A DNA stretch of 63,201 bases from an uncultured Rhodospirillales bacterium (GCA_902825855.1 CADECW010000006.1:1-63201); one strand, 5' to 3'; positions 50,186 to 59,427 are shown, numbered from the stretch's first letter. Made by a program: numbers and translations. Notes: a model not told the origin generated them from the sequence alone.

Positions 50186-51934
50186 CTACGGCAGGCCCGC
50201 CTTGGCGAGGCCATCGAGGATGCGCTGGAAATCCCGCGGATCTTTGTAAGGCAAGACGCCTTCGCGCTGCTGTACCGAGAAGCGCGGATTGACCTGGAGC
50301 AATCCCGCCCAGGCCTCGCGCGCCTCCTCGCTTCGACCGAGATGGCCGTACGACGCCGCCAGCAACATTCGGCTGGCATCGGTGTTGGGATTGCGGGCGA
50401 TGCGCTCCACCAGATAGCCGGCGGCGATTTCATCCTGTCCCAGGCTGAAATGCGCCTGCGCCATCAGGTGCAGCAGGATGTTGGGATAGAGCGGATCGAG
50501 CCGCATCGCGACGGCAAGCGACTCCAGCGCCTGGTTGTGACGGCCTGAGTACATCAGGGCCATGCCGAGCAGGGCATGGCCCTGCGCGTAGTTGTGGTCG
50601 AGCTCGACGGCGCGGTCGAGCTCGGCCAGCGCCTCGTCGTGGCGGCGCTGCCAGACCCGTACATTGCCCATGGCGACATGGCCGCCCGGCTGGCGCTCGT
50701 CGAGCTCAATGGCGCGCCGCGCCCAGCGCTCACCCTCGGCGAGGGCGCTTTGGGGATCGGGAATCCAGGCGTTGACGTAGTCGGACACCGACGCGAAGGC
50801 CAGGCCGACATGCGGCGCCGAGAAATCCGGATCGAGCTCCAGGGCACGCCGATGCAGCGCCTTTGCCTCGGCGATGGTCTCGCGGGTTCCCAGCCCAAGC
50901 AGCTGACGGGCGCGCAACCAGCTTTCGTAGGCTTCGATGTTCCTGGTGCCGCCGCGCTTGAGGTCCTGCTCCTCGACACGGCTGAGCTTCACCGCCAGCG
51001 CCTCGACGATCTTGTGCACGACCTCGTCCTGCGTCGCGAAGATGTCGGTGAGCTCACGGTCAAAGCGGTCGGCCCACAGATGGCCGCCGCTTTCGGCGTC
51101 GACCAGCTGCGCGGTGATACGTACTCGATTGCCTGCCTTGCGAATGGAGCCTTCGAGCACGAAGCGCACGCCGAGTTCTCGGCCGACCTCCTGAACCTTC
51201 ACCGACCGGCCCTTGTAGGTGAAGGAGGAGTTGCGCGCGATTACGAACAGCGCCTGCACCTTGGAGAGGTCGGTGATCAGGTCCTCGGAAATGCCGTCGC
51301 TGAAGTAATCCTGCTCGGCATCGCCGCTCATGTTGGTGAAAGGCAGAACGGCGATCGAAGGCTTGTCCGGGACGGTGGGCGGCGACGGTCGGGCCCTGCC
51401 GTTGGCCTGGCCGATGCGGAACACGCGGACGGGCCGGGCGATGTTCTTGATCGGCTTCTCGCCCAGGTCTTCCAGCTCGATGCCGAGCTTGTCGCGAACC
51501 GAATCGCGCACGGCGCGCGACACGAAAATGGCACCAGGTTCGGCCAGACCTTCGAGCCGGGCCGCGATGTTGACGCCATCGCCGTACATGTCTCCGTCCT
51601 CGATGATGACGTCGCCGACGTTGATGCCGATGCGGAACTCGATGCGCGCGTCGTCCGGCGCGCCGCGGTTGCGGTCGGTCATGCCGGCCTGGATGGCGAC
51701 CGCGCAGCGCACGGCTTCGACGGCGCTGGCGAAGTCGACCAGCAGGCCGTCGCCGGTGCGCTTGACGATGCGACCGCGATGGGCGGCGATATGTGGCTCG
51801 ATCAACTCGCCGAGATGGCCCTTCAGCCGCTGCAGCGTACCTTCCTCGTCGCGACTCATCAGCCGGCTATAGCCGGCGACGTCGGCTGCCAGGATGGCCG
51901 CGAGCTTTCGTTCGGTGCGTTGGTTGTCTTCCAT
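50186..51934 (-). CDS. Class III adenylate cyclase with TPR region, copy 2
   Basis: A 582-residue protein. The start MEDNQRTERKLAAILAADVAGYS at 51934 is typical of this family. The cyclase domain has Asp in LAADVAGYSRLM, the ATP-selecting Lys and metal Asp in VKRTGDGLLVDF, and YGDGVNIAARLEGL. A TolB-like region from SIAVLPFTNMSGD (about 190-320) and TPR units to the C-terminus follow. The same three-part architecture occurs at 35.3-37.1 kb. It is divergent from the monooxygenase gene. Confidence 0.9.
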   Translation of the reverse strand: MEDNQRTERKLAAILAADVAGYSRLMSRDEEGTLQRLKGHLGELIEPHIAAHRGRIVKRTGDGLLVDFASAVEAVRCAVAIQAGMTDRNRGAPDDARIEFRIGINVGDVIIEDGDMYGDGVNIAARLEGLAEPGAIFVSRAVRDSVRDKLGIELEDLGEKPIKNIARPVRVFRIGQANGRARPSPPTVPDKPSIAVLPFTNMSGDAEQDYFSDGISEDLITDLSKVQALFVIARNSSFTYKGRSVKVQEVGRELGVRFVLEGSIRKAGNRVRITAQLVDAESGGHLWADRFDRELTDIFATQDEVVHKIVEALAVKLSRVEEQDLKRGGTRNIEAYESWLRARQLLGLGTRETIAEAKALHRRALELDPDFSAPHVGLAFASVSDYVNAWIPDPQSALAEGERWARRAIELDERQPGGHVAMGNVRVWQRRHDEALAELDRAVELDHNYAQGHALLGMALMYSGRHNQALESLAVAMRLDPLYPNILLHLMAQAHFSLGQDEIAAGYLVERIARNPNTDASRMLLAASYGHLGRSEEAREAWAGLLQVNPRFSVQQREGVLPYKDPRDFQRILDGLAKAGLP

Positions 51935-52036
51935 GGGGTCGAATTCCGAGGCGCGCCAACATAACGTCGTGCCCGGCGTTACGCGAGATGGATGGAGAAG
52001 GGACGGCTTGCGCCGGTTGATGACCTCGATGATCTT

Positions 52037-53524
52037 ATGGATATGGACGCTGCCACCGATTTTGCACGTGCTGATACCGAACATCTCGACGTCCTGATCG
52101 TCGGTGCGGGACTGTCGGGCATCGGCGCCGCCTGGCATCTGCAGGACAAGTGTCCGACCGCGAGCTACGCCATCGTCGAGGCGCGGCAGTCCAGTGGCGG
52201 AACCTGGGATCTCTTCCGCTATCCCGGCATCCGTTCCGACTCGGACATGTACACGCTTGGCTACTCCTTTCGACCGTGGAGGGACGCCAAGGCGATTGCC
52301 GACGGCCCGTCGATCCTTTCCTACATTCGCAAGGTCGCGAGCGATCACGGCATCGACGGCCGAATCCGCTACGGCCATCGCGTGATTGCGGCGCGATGGT
52401 CGACGCCGGAAGCGCGCTGGACGGTCGACATCGAGCAGGGGCCCGACAAGCGCAGGATCACGATCACCTGCGGCTTTCTTTTGATGTGCAGCGGTTACTA
52501 CGACTATTCGGCGGGCTACCTGCCGCAATTCCCGGGGATCGAACGATTCCGCGGCCCCATCGTCCATCCGCAGAAGTGGACCGACGACATCGACTACAAG
52601 GGCAAGCGGGTCGTCGTGGTCGGCAGCGGCGCAACCGCCATTACCCTGGTGCCGGAGATGGCCAAGGACGCCACCCACGTCACGATGCTGCAGCGCTCGC
52701 CGACCTACGTCGTGGCACGTCCGGCCGAGGATGCGATCGCCAACTGGCTGCGTCGGTACCTGCCGATCGGCCTGGCCTACGGCATGACGCGCTGGAAGAA
52801 CGTGCTCCTGGGCATGTGGTTCTATCAGCTCTGCAAGCGCAGGCCGGAGCGCGCCAAGGCGTTGATCCTCAAGGGCGTGCGCGGCTGCCTGGGTCCCGAC
52901 TACGACATCGATCGCCACTTCACGCCGCGCTACAATCCCTGGGACCAGCGACTGTGCCTGGTGCCCGACGCCGACCTGTTCCGCGCCATCCGCCGCAAGC
53001 AGGTCTCGGTCGTCACCGACGAGATCGAGACCTTCATCGAGACCGGCGTCCATCTGAAGTCCGGCAAGGACCTCCCTGCCGACCTGATCGTCACTGCCAC
53101 CGGCCTTGCGTTGCAGCTCATGGGTGGCATGACCCTGTCGGTCGACGGCAAGACCGTCGAGCCCGCCGATACCGTCTCCTACAAGGGCATGATGTACAGC
53201 GATGTGCCCAACCTTGCCTTCGTGTCCGGCTACACCAATGCCTCATGGACGCTGAAGGCCGACCTCGTCTGCGAGTATGTGTGCAGGCTGCTCAATCACA
53301 TGCGGAAGAAGGGCTTTCGCCGGTGCACGCCGCGGCTCGACGATCCGGCCATGGAACGTCTGCCCTGGGTCGATTTCTCGTCCGGCTATATCAAACGTGC
53401 CATCGACAGCTTTCCCAAGCAGGGCGCGCGCAGGCCCTGGCGGCTCAACCAGAACTACGCACTCGACCTCATGAACCTGCGTTATGGGGCGGTCCAGGAT
53501 CGCGCAATCGTGTTCTCGAAGTAG
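52037..53524 (+). CDS. FAD-containing Baeyer-Villiger-type monooxygenase
   Basis: A flavoprotein monooxygenase of about 495 residues. The FAD site is VLIVGAGLSGIGAAWHL, the BVMO-like fingerprint is FRGPIVHPQKWTD, and the NADPH site is VVVVGSGATAITLVPEM. The GGTWDLFRYPGIRSDSDM segment is typical. It would insert oxygen into a ketone or oxidise a soft heteroatom; the substrate is unknown. The start is uncertain: ATG 52037 is used, but ATG 51992 is in frame and gives fifteen more residues. Confidence 0.85.
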   Translation: MDMDAATDFARADTEHLDVLIVGAGLSGIGAAWHLQDKCPTASYAIVEARQSSGGTWDLFRYPGIRSDSDMYTLGYSFRPWRDAKAIADGPSILSYIRKVASDHGIDGRIRYGHRVIAARWSTPEARWTVDIEQGPDKRRITITCGFLLMCSGYYDYSAGYLPQFPGIERFRGPIVHPQKWTDDIDYKGKRVVVVGSGATAITLVPEMAKDATHVTMLQRSPTYVVARPAEDAIANWLRRYLPIGLAYGMTRWKNVLLGMWFYQLCKRRPERAKALILKGVRGCLGPDYDIDRHFTPRYNPWDQRLCLVPDADLFRAIRRKQVSVVTDEIETFIETGVHLKSGKDLPADLIVTATGLALQLMGGMTLSVDGKTVEPADTVSYKGMMYSDVPNLAFVSGYTNASWTLKADLVCEYVCRLLNHMRKKGFRRCTPRLDDPAMERLPWVDFSSGYIKRAIDSFPKQGARRPWRLNQNYALDLMNLRYGAVQDRAIVFSK

Positions 53525-53599
53525 AGAAAGTTCACACATTTGCCACCGTCGTGGCCGTTTTCGGCGTCTACGCTCCGGGAGGTACATGGGAGAGGTGAC

Positions 53600-54586
53600 A
53601 TGCAGTCCACCCGTCGACGTCTTGTCGTATCCGCCGCCGCGTTTGGAGCGTTTGCCGGATCGATCACCGCGTCGCGTGCGCAGTCCCCCTGGCCGAACAA
53701 GCCCATCCGCATCATCGTTCCCGGCGGCGCCGGCGGCGTCACCGATATTCGGGCGCGCTGGCTCGCCGAGCGGCTGTCGCCGGCCTTGGGCCAGTCGGTC
53801 GTGGTCGAAAACCGCGCCGGTGCGGGCGGCAACCTGGGCACGGTCGCGGCGGTGCGCAGCCCACCTGACGGCTACACGCTGCTGATCGTGCATATCGGCA
53901 CCATGACCATCAATCCGCACATCTACCCCAACCCCGGCTACGACCCGCTGGTCGACATCGCGCCGATCACGCGGCTGGGCGTCGGCCCGCAGGCACTGGC
54001 CGTACACAAGGACGTGCCGGCGCGGTCGGTCGAAGAGTTGCTCGCTCTTGCCAAGGCAAGGCCGGGGGAGCTCACCTTCGTGACACCGGGCGTCGGTACG
54101 CCGGGCCATCTCGCGGCGAGCCTGCTGATGCACCGCACAGGTATCAAGGTGACGCACATCCCCTACAAAGGCGGCGGGCAGGCGGTTCAGGACCTGATCG
54201 CGGGCCATGTCACGTTCACCATCGACGGCCTGACGCTGCTCAGGCCCTTCGTGCAGGACGGCCGTCTGCGCGTCCTCGCCGTCACGACGGCGCAGCGTGC
54301 CAAGTCGATGCCGGATGTGCCGACGATGGCAGAGGCGGGCGTGGCGGGCTACGAGCTGACTGCCTGGGCAGGGATCGCCGCGCCGACCGGTACGCCGCGG
54401 CCGATCATCGATCGCCTGTACGGCGAGATCGCGAAGATCGCGGCAACGGCCGAGGCGAAGGCCTGGTTCGATTCCTTCGGCATCGATGCCGGCGCCGAGC
54501 CACCCGATGCGTTTGCCGCCCTGGTGCGCACCGAATACGCCCAGATGGGCGAGGTCGTGCGCGCCATGGGCATCAAGGCGGAATAG
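53600..54586 (+). CDS. TctC/Bug-family periplasmic binding protein, copy 2
   Basis: A 328-residue orphan solute-binding protein. The N-terminus MQSTRRRLVVSAAAFGAF has a twin-arginine-like start and ends ASRAQS. Family motifs are RIIVPGGAGGVTDIRAR and VVENRAGAGGNLG. GAGAGGTG precedes the ATG at 53600. No TctAB permease accompanies it. Confidence 0.9.
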   Translation: MQSTRRRLVVSAAAFGAFAGSITASRAQSPWPNKPIRIIVPGGAGGVTDIRARWLAERLSPALGQSVVVENRAGAGGNLGTVAAVRSPPDGYTLLIVHIGTMTINPHIYPNPGYDPLVDIAPITRLGVGPQALAVHKDVPARSVEELLALAKARPGELTFVTPGVGTPGHLAASLLMHRTGIKVTHIPYKGGGQAVQDLIAGHVTFTIDGLTLLRPFVQDGRLRVLAVTTAQRAKSMPDVPTMAEAGVAGYELTAWAGIAAPTGTPRPIIDRLYGEIAKIAATAEAKAWFDSFGIDAGAEPPDAFAALVRTEYAQMGEVVRAMGIKAE

Positions 54587-54595
54587 CGCGCCCGC

Positions 54596-55061
54596 TCATG
54601 CGGCCTTGCGATGCTGCAGCTCGCCGAGCGTCGGGATCGTTTCGACGCCGATCTGGCGCAGGAGCGAGCCGAGGTCGTAGTGAAAGCGTTCCGAAAGCAT
54701 CAGCCCATTCTTGACGATGGGGCGCCCGGTCGGCTCGATGCCGAGGAAGCGTCCGATGTGGCGGCCGGTCGCGAAGTCCTCGAACGAGCACTCGGGGTGG
54801 AGCGTGGCCAGGGCTATCGCACATGGCTTCCTATCCCCGTCATCCCGACCGAAGCCGAGCGAAGCGAGGCGAAGTGGAGGGACCTTTTCTGTCGATGCGT
54901 CGACAAGACGAGGTCCCTCGACTGCGCCGCCCGTTGGGCGGCTTCGCTCGGGATGACGGCAAAATTGTCATATGCGATAGCTCTGCCGGCGTCCCGGCGA
55001 GGTCCTGGCCGTTCTCGGCCACGAGATCGCGGCGCACGAGGTCGGCGAGCTGCTGGTCCAT
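54596..55061 (-). pseudogene. SnoaL-like (ester-cyclase/NTF2-fold) gene interrupted by a palindromic element
   Basis: Reading from ATG 55061 gives MDQQLADLVRRDLVAENGQD, the typical first helix of SnoaL-like proteins. After codon 27 the frame enters the repeat element and stops near 54840. Beyond the element the same gene resumes as LATLHPECSFEDFATGR, then FLGIEPTGRPIV and ERFHYDLGSLLRQIG, down to a stop at 54596. The rejoined product is only about 98 residues where 130-140 are normal, and the joins around ATGRHIGRF and PIVKNGL suggest internal deletions as well. The original function is unknown. Confidence 0.72.
54813..54981. repeat. 169-bp palindromic (MITE-like) interspersed repeat
   Basis: Ends are perfect 9-bp inverted repeats GCTATCGCA (54813-54821) and TGCGATAGC (54973-54981). 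Inside is a second pair, CCGTCATCCCGA (54837-54848) and TCGGGATGACGG (54948-54959), then a near-perfect AGTGGAGGGACCT / AGGTCCCTCGACT pair and a central GTCGA-TGCG-TCGAC hairpin. The whole can fold into one long stem-loop. It encodes no protein and splits a SnoaL-like gene. Confidence 0.8.
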
Positions 55062-55074
55062 GGGCAATCTCTGC

Positions 55075-55099
55075 TATATTCGAAGTCTGATGAAATATA
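55075..55099 (+). promoter_or_regulatory. Inverted repeat over the marR start codon
   Basis: TATATT-N13-AATATA, spanning the ATG of the MarR gene in an AT-rich patch. It could be an autoregulatory operator and also cover the promoter of the broken divergent gene. Confidence 0.35.
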
Positions 55100-55581
55100 A
55101 GAACTCTGATATACGACGCCAGGCGGGAACCTTGCCGCGGCCCGGCGAAGGCAAGCGCGGACCAGAGGGCCATCTCGGCTACCTGGTGCGCCAGGCGAGC
55201 GTGGCGGTACGGGCGGCGATGGAGAAGGCGCTGGCGGACATCGACATCACGCCGCCGCAGTTCTCCGTGCTCACCATGATCGTGTCCTATCCCGGCGTGT
55301 CGGGCGCCGACCTGGCGCGGCTCACCTTCCTGACGCCGCAGACCATCAACGTGATCGTGCGCAACCTCGAGAGGATGGGCGCCATCAGGAAGTCGGCCGA
55401 CGCGGCCCACGGCCGCATCCTGCGGTTGACGGCTACCGCCAAAGGGCAGGCTCTGCTGAAGCGCTGCCGCGGCCGCGTGATGGAAGTCGAGGACCGGCTG
55501 GGCGGCCTGCTCGGCCGCGACGAGGAGCGGGTAGTTCGCCGTTGGCTGAGCGCAGTGGGCGAGGCACTGGGGAAGGGATAG
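55090..55581 (+). CDS. MarR-family transcriptional regulator
   Basis: A 163-residue winged-helix regulator. The ATG at 55090 is chosen because the upstream continuation of the frame runs through the palindromic element. The DNA-binding part is GVSGADLARLTFLTPQTINVIV, with a wing containing DAAHGRILRLTATAKGQALL. It is divergent from the broken SnoaL-like gene with 28 bp between the starts, so it probably once regulated that gene. Confidence 0.87.
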   Translation: MKYKNSDIRRQAGTLPRPGEGKRGPEGHLGYLVRQASVAVRAAMEKALADIDITPPQFSVLTMIVSYPGVSGADLARLTFLTPQTINVIVRNLERMGAIRKSADAAHGRILRLTATAKGQALLKRCRGRVMEVEDRLGGLLGRDEERVVRRWLSAVGEALGKG

Positions 55582-55615
55582 TCGTACGAGCGTGGCCCTC
55601 CGGGTCCGCGCGCCC

Positions 55616-58036
55616 TTACGACAGGATCTTCTTTCGCTGCGGATCCACCGCGGCGCCGTCGATGCGGCTCGCGGAGTGGGGGCGGGTGAAGGCTTCGATC
55701 TCGTAGTCGGCGTGACCTGCTTCCTCGGCGGGCACGTAGCCGAAGGCAATCGCCTTGCCGATCGTGTGGCCCCACCCGGCGGAGGAGGTGACACCCAAAA
55801 CCTTGCCGCTGCGGCGGATCGCTTCGCCGCCATATAGCTGGACATCGGCGTCCACCAGCAGCGTGATCAGCTTGCGCGACGGGCCGCTGGCCTTGGCCTC
55901 TTCCAAGGCGGCGCGGCCGACGAAGTCCGATTTCTTCTTGAGTGACACGGCGAACCCGAGACCAGCCTCGTAGGGCGTGTAGTCGGGCGTGATGTCGCTG
56001 CCCCAATAGAGATAGCGCTTTTCCAGCCGCAACGAATCGATGGCGCGGTACCCCGCGTCTGCCAGGCCGAGATCACGGCCGGCCGCCCACAGCAGTTCGT
56101 AGACGTGCGCGGCGTACTCGGCCGGCAGGTGCAGCTCCCACCCCAGCTCGCCCAGGTAGGTGAGCCGGAGCGCCAGCACCGGCGCGAAGCCGATGCGGAG
56201 CTCGCGGGCGGTCATGTAGGGAAAAGCCTGGTCGTCGACATCGCCGTCGGCGACCTGTTCCAGGACCTGCCGCGACAACGGTCCGGCGAGGTTGATCGTG
56301 GCGCGCGCCGACGTCAGCTCCTGCACGCTGACCGAGCCGTCGGTCGGCAGGTGCTTCCGGATCCAGCCCATGTCGCGCACGCCGAAGGCGCTGCCCGTCA
56401 CCATGTAGAAGCGGTTTTCGTCCAGACGCGCGAACGTGAGGTCCGCCTCGATGCCGCCGCGCTCGTTGCAAAGCTGGGTGTAGATGAGGGCGCCCTGCGG
56501 CTTGTCGAGGTCGTTGGCTGCGAGCCGCTGCAGGGCGGCGAAGGCAGCGGGGCCCGAGATCTCGTACTTGGAGAACGAGCTCTGGTCGATCAGCACGGCG
56601 CGCTCGCGGGCGGCTCGGCATTCGTTGCCGACTGAAGCGAACCAGTTGGGCCGGCTCTCGAACGACGGCCGGTCGATCGCCTCGGTGCCGGCCGGTGCGA
56701 ACCAGTTGGGCCGCTCCCAGCCGAAGCGCGACCCGAACACGGCGTTCTTCGCCTTGAGCAGTGGATAGAGCGGCGAGCGACGGCCACCGCGCGCCGATTC
56801 CAGTTCCTCGATGGGATAGTGGATCTGATAGTAGCGCCAGTAGCTGTCGACGCTGCGTTCGGCCAGATACCTGGCGCTCATGTGATGGCTGCCGAAGCGG
56901 CGAACGTCGAAGGCCCACAGGTCGAGCCCGGGCTCGCCCTCGACGATCCATTCCGCCATCGCCTTGCCGGCACCGCCGGAGGCGGCGATGCCCGAAGTGA
57001 AGCCGCAGGCGACGTAGACGTTGTCGCGCTCGGGCGCGAGACCCATGATCGGCTCGCCGTCGGGCGAGATCGGGATCGGCCCGTTGATCACGGTGCGTAT
57101 GCCGAGCTCGTTCAGGATCGGCAGGCGCTCGGCGGCCGGCAGCACGAACTGCTCCAGCCGGTCCTGGTTGGGCTGCAGCAGTTCGCGGCCGAAGGAGAAT
57201 GGAACGCCTGCGGCGCCGAAGGTCGGCGTGCCTTTCTCCCAGCCGCCGATCGCCAGCGCCCCCGGCTCGGGCTTCAGGTAGAAGATGCGGTCGGGATCGC
57301 GCAGCGTCGGCAGGCCGGCCGGGACCGCGTTGCTCTTCTCGGTGATCAGGTACTGGTGCTCGACGGCGCCCGCCGGCACCTGCACGCCGGCCATGCGAGC
57401 CACGTCGCGCGCCCAGATGCCGGCGGCCACCACCACGATCTCGCACGCGACGCTACCCTGGTTCGTGCGCACGCGCCTGATGCGGCGGCCCTCCGCCTCG
57501 AAGCCGGTGACCAGCACGTTCTCGACGATGCGCACTCCGGCCGTCCGCGCGCCCTTGGCATAGGCCATGGTCAGGCTGGAAGGCTCGACCGATCCGTCGT
57601 TGGGCACGAACACCGCGCCGACGATGCCGGCCGGGTCGATCAGCGGGAATTTCTGCTGGGCTTCCTTGGGCGACAGCGTATGGAGTTCGAAGTCGAAGCT
57701 TCTGGCCGTCGTCGCCATTCGCTTCAGCTCGCTCCAGCGCTCCTGGGATGAAGCGAGTCGCAGGCTGCCGACCGGCTTCCACTCCGTCGCCTGGCCGGTC
57801 TCGGCCTCGAGCTTGCCGTAGAGCCTGGCGCTGTACTGCATCAGGCGGGTTAGGTTGCGCTTGCTGCGCAGCTGCCCGACCAGGCCTGCGGCGTGCCAGG
57901 TCGAGCCATGCGTCAGTCCGAGCTTCTCCAGCACCAGCACGTCCTTCTGCCCGAGCTTGGCGAGGTGATAGGCGATGGAACAGCCCACCGCACCGCCGCC
58001 GATCACGACGATGCGGGCTTGGCTCGGCAGGCTCAC
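55616..58036 (-). CDS. Dimethylglycine/sarcosine-dehydrogenase-like FAD-GcvT protein, copy 2
   Basis: An 806-residue paralogue of the protein at 38.7 kb. The FAD domain has IVVIGGGAVGCSIAYHLAKLG and STWHAAGLVG (the His linked to FAD in dimethylglycine dehydrogenase). The C-terminal GcvT folate domain has LGELGWELHLP and GWGHTIGKAIAFGYV. Its start overlaps the Rieske oxygenase stop by 4 bp (ATGA), so the two act in sequence: the oxygenase removes one N-methyl group and this enzyme the next. That order is known for glycine betaine; the substrate here may differ. Confidence 0.88.
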   Translation of the reverse strand: MSLPSQARIVVIGGGAVGCSIAYHLAKLGQKDVLVLEKLGLTHGSTWHAAGLVGQLRSKRNLTRLMQYSARLYGKLEAETGQATEWKPVGSLRLASSQERWSELKRMATTARSFDFELHTLSPKEAQQKFPLIDPAGIVGAVFVPNDGSVEPSSLTMAYAKGARTAGVRIVENVLVTGFEAEGRRIRRVRTNQGSVACEIVVVAAGIWARDVARMAGVQVPAGAVEHQYLITEKSNAVPAGLPTLRDPDRIFYLKPEPGALAIGGWEKGTPTFGAAGVPFSFGRELLQPNQDRLEQFVLPAAERLPILNELGIRTVINGPIPISPDGEPIMGLAPERDNVYVACGFTSGIAASGGAGKAMAEWIVEGEPGLDLWAFDVRRFGSHHMSARYLAERSVDSYWRYYQIHYPIEELESARGGRRSPLYPLLKAKNAVFGSRFGWERPNWFAPAGTEAIDRPSFESRPNWFASVGNECRAARERAVLIDQSSFSKYEISGPAAFAALQRLAANDLDKPQGALIYTQLCNERGGIEADLTFARLDENRFYMVTGSAFGVRDMGWIRKHLPTDGSVSVQELTSARATINLAGPLSRQVLEQVADGDVDDQAFPYMTARELRIGFAPVLALRLTYLGELGWELHLPAEYAAHVYELLWAAGRDLGLADAGYRAIDSLRLEKRYLYWGSDITPDYTPYEAGLGFAVSLKKKSDFVGRAALEEAKASGPSRKLITLLVDADVQLYGGEAIRRSGKVLGVTSSAGWGHTIGKAIAFGYVPAEEAGHADYEIEAFTRPHSASRIDGAAVDPQRKKILS

Positions 58037-59280
58037 GCGCGCAGTTCTCCGAGATACCAGTCGAGGAAGTGCGCGACGTTGCGCTCGCGGACCAGGGAGT
58101 AGGGGCCGGGGACGTAGGCCTGCGAGCTCACGCCTTCCTGCTGGTCCTGGCAGATCGTCCAGTCCTGCTTGTTGGTCAGGTCCCAGATCGGCAGCAGCCG
58201 ATCGAGCGTGTAGTCGCGACCTTCGACGGCTTCCGCATCGACCAGCCAGTAGCCACGAACATGCGTCTCATCGGGCCCGATCGGCGTCAGCCTGGCGGCT
58301 GCGGCATAGTCGCAATTGGTATGCTGCCAGAAGTTGGGGAAGATCGTGGTGCGCAGCGTGCCGGAATCCCATTCCTTGATGTCGCCCATGAGCCGGTTGC
58401 ACAGCGGCTTGCCATCCATGCTCTGGGTGACGCCGCCTTCGACCACCGGCGTGCGATGGCAGCGGAAGTTGGCTCCCGTCATGGTCGACATGGCGTCGCC
58501 TTCGTCGAGGCCGAGCAAACGGAAGCGTGCATTGGCGCGTGCCACGATGGCGTCCATCGCCGGCTGCAGCGCGGGATCCAGCATCGCCATGTCGCGCTGC
58601 ACGTCGTAGGCCGCGCTGTTGTATTCCTTGTGATTGGGCGGGCAGTGGTAGCACTCGCGATTGTTCTCGAACACGAGCTTCCAGTTCGCCTTCACGATAT
58701 AGTCGACCTGGTGGGCGATCTTGGCGCGCTCGAGCGCATGCGGCTTCATCTTGCGACGGATGGTGGCGAACGCCGCGGCGAAGTCGGGCGGCGATTCGGC
58801 AAGCGAGATGAAAATCAGTCCGCCCGCGTTCTCGACCGACACGGGCCGCAGCGATAGCTCTGACTTGCCGACGCCGAATTCGCGGCTCGTGTCGAGCACC
58901 AGCGAGCCGTCGAGCTCGTAGGTCCAGCGATGATAGGGGCAGACCAGGCGATGGTTGTTGCCCTGCTCGGTCTTGCAGATGCGCGAGCCGCGATGGCGGC
59001 AGACATTGTGGAACGCGCGAATCTGGCCCGAACGGTCGCGCACCACGATGACCGATTCTGTCCCCACCTTGTAGGTGATGAAGTCGCCCGGTCGGGCGAC
59101 CTGGAAGGCGTAGCCGGCGAAAACCCAATGGCGATGAAAAATCCGTGCCAGATCGGCCTCGAACACCTCGCGGTCGACATAGAAATCGCGTTGCAGCGGC
59201 CCGCCGGGCCTGTGTTCCGCCACCAGCCGGGCGATCTCCGGCGAAAGCGTGTGGCGGGCCTTGAGTGGCGTGCCGTCCAT
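58033..59280 (-). CDS. Rieske non-heme iron oxygenase alpha subunit (GbcA/stachydrine-demethylase-like)
   Basis: A 415-residue oxygenase. The [2Fe-2S] Rieske ligands are CRHRGSRIC and CPYHRW. The mononuclear iron ligands are in NRECYHCPPNHKEY (two His). The ATG at 59280 has AAGGAG upstream; the frame extends 19 codons further without support. The family includes glycine-betaine, carnitine and stachydrine N-demethylases, which release formaldehyde. The required reductase is not encoded in the window. It is divergent from an aminophosphonate-type ABC transporter. Confidence 0.88.
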   Translation of the reverse strand: MDGTPLKARHTLSPEIARLVAEHRPGGPLQRDFYVDREVFEADLARIFHRHWVFAGYAFQVARPGDFITYKVGTESVIVVRDRSGQIRAFHNVCRHRGSRICKTEQGNNHRLVCPYHRWTYELDGSLVLDTSREFGVGKSELSLRPVSVENAGGLIFISLAESPPDFAAAFATIRRKMKPHALERAKIAHQVDYIVKANWKLVFENNRECYHCPPNHKEYNSAAYDVQRDMAMLDPALQPAMDAIVARANARFRLLGLDEGDAMSTMTGANFRCHRTPVVEGGVTQSMDGKPLCNRLMGDIKEWDSGTLRTTIFPNFWQHTNCDYAAAARLTPIGPDETHVRGYWLVDAEAVEGRDYTLDRLLPIWDLTNKQDWTICQDQQEGVSSQAYVPGPYSLVRERNVAHFLDWYLGELRA

Positions 59281-59347
59281 CCCAGTCTCCTTGCAGCCCG
59301 AGCGTAGCACGCGGCCCTTGCCGCGCCCCAGCGCCATGTTAAGGTTT

Positions 59348-59375
59348 TGTGATGCGCTGCAACGAAAACATCACA
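59348..59375. promoter_or_regulatory. Operator-like inverted repeat between the Rieske operon and phnSTU
   Basis: TGTGATG (59348-59354) and CATCACA (59369-59375) are perfect 7-bp inverted arms separated by 14 nt, so arm centres lie 21 bp apart, two helical turns. The site is in the 147-bp divergent region and could let one dimeric regulator control both operons. Confidence 0.5.
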
Positions 59376-59427
59376 TAGGGCGTGTAGCGAAGACGATCGG
59401 GAGCGATCGAAAAGAGGGGGCTTTACG

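Noticed and set aside
54611..55090. Plus-strand 159-codon frame across the palindromic element
   Set aside because: It runs through the non-coding repeat and antisense to the SnoaL remnant; no ribosome site or known fold.
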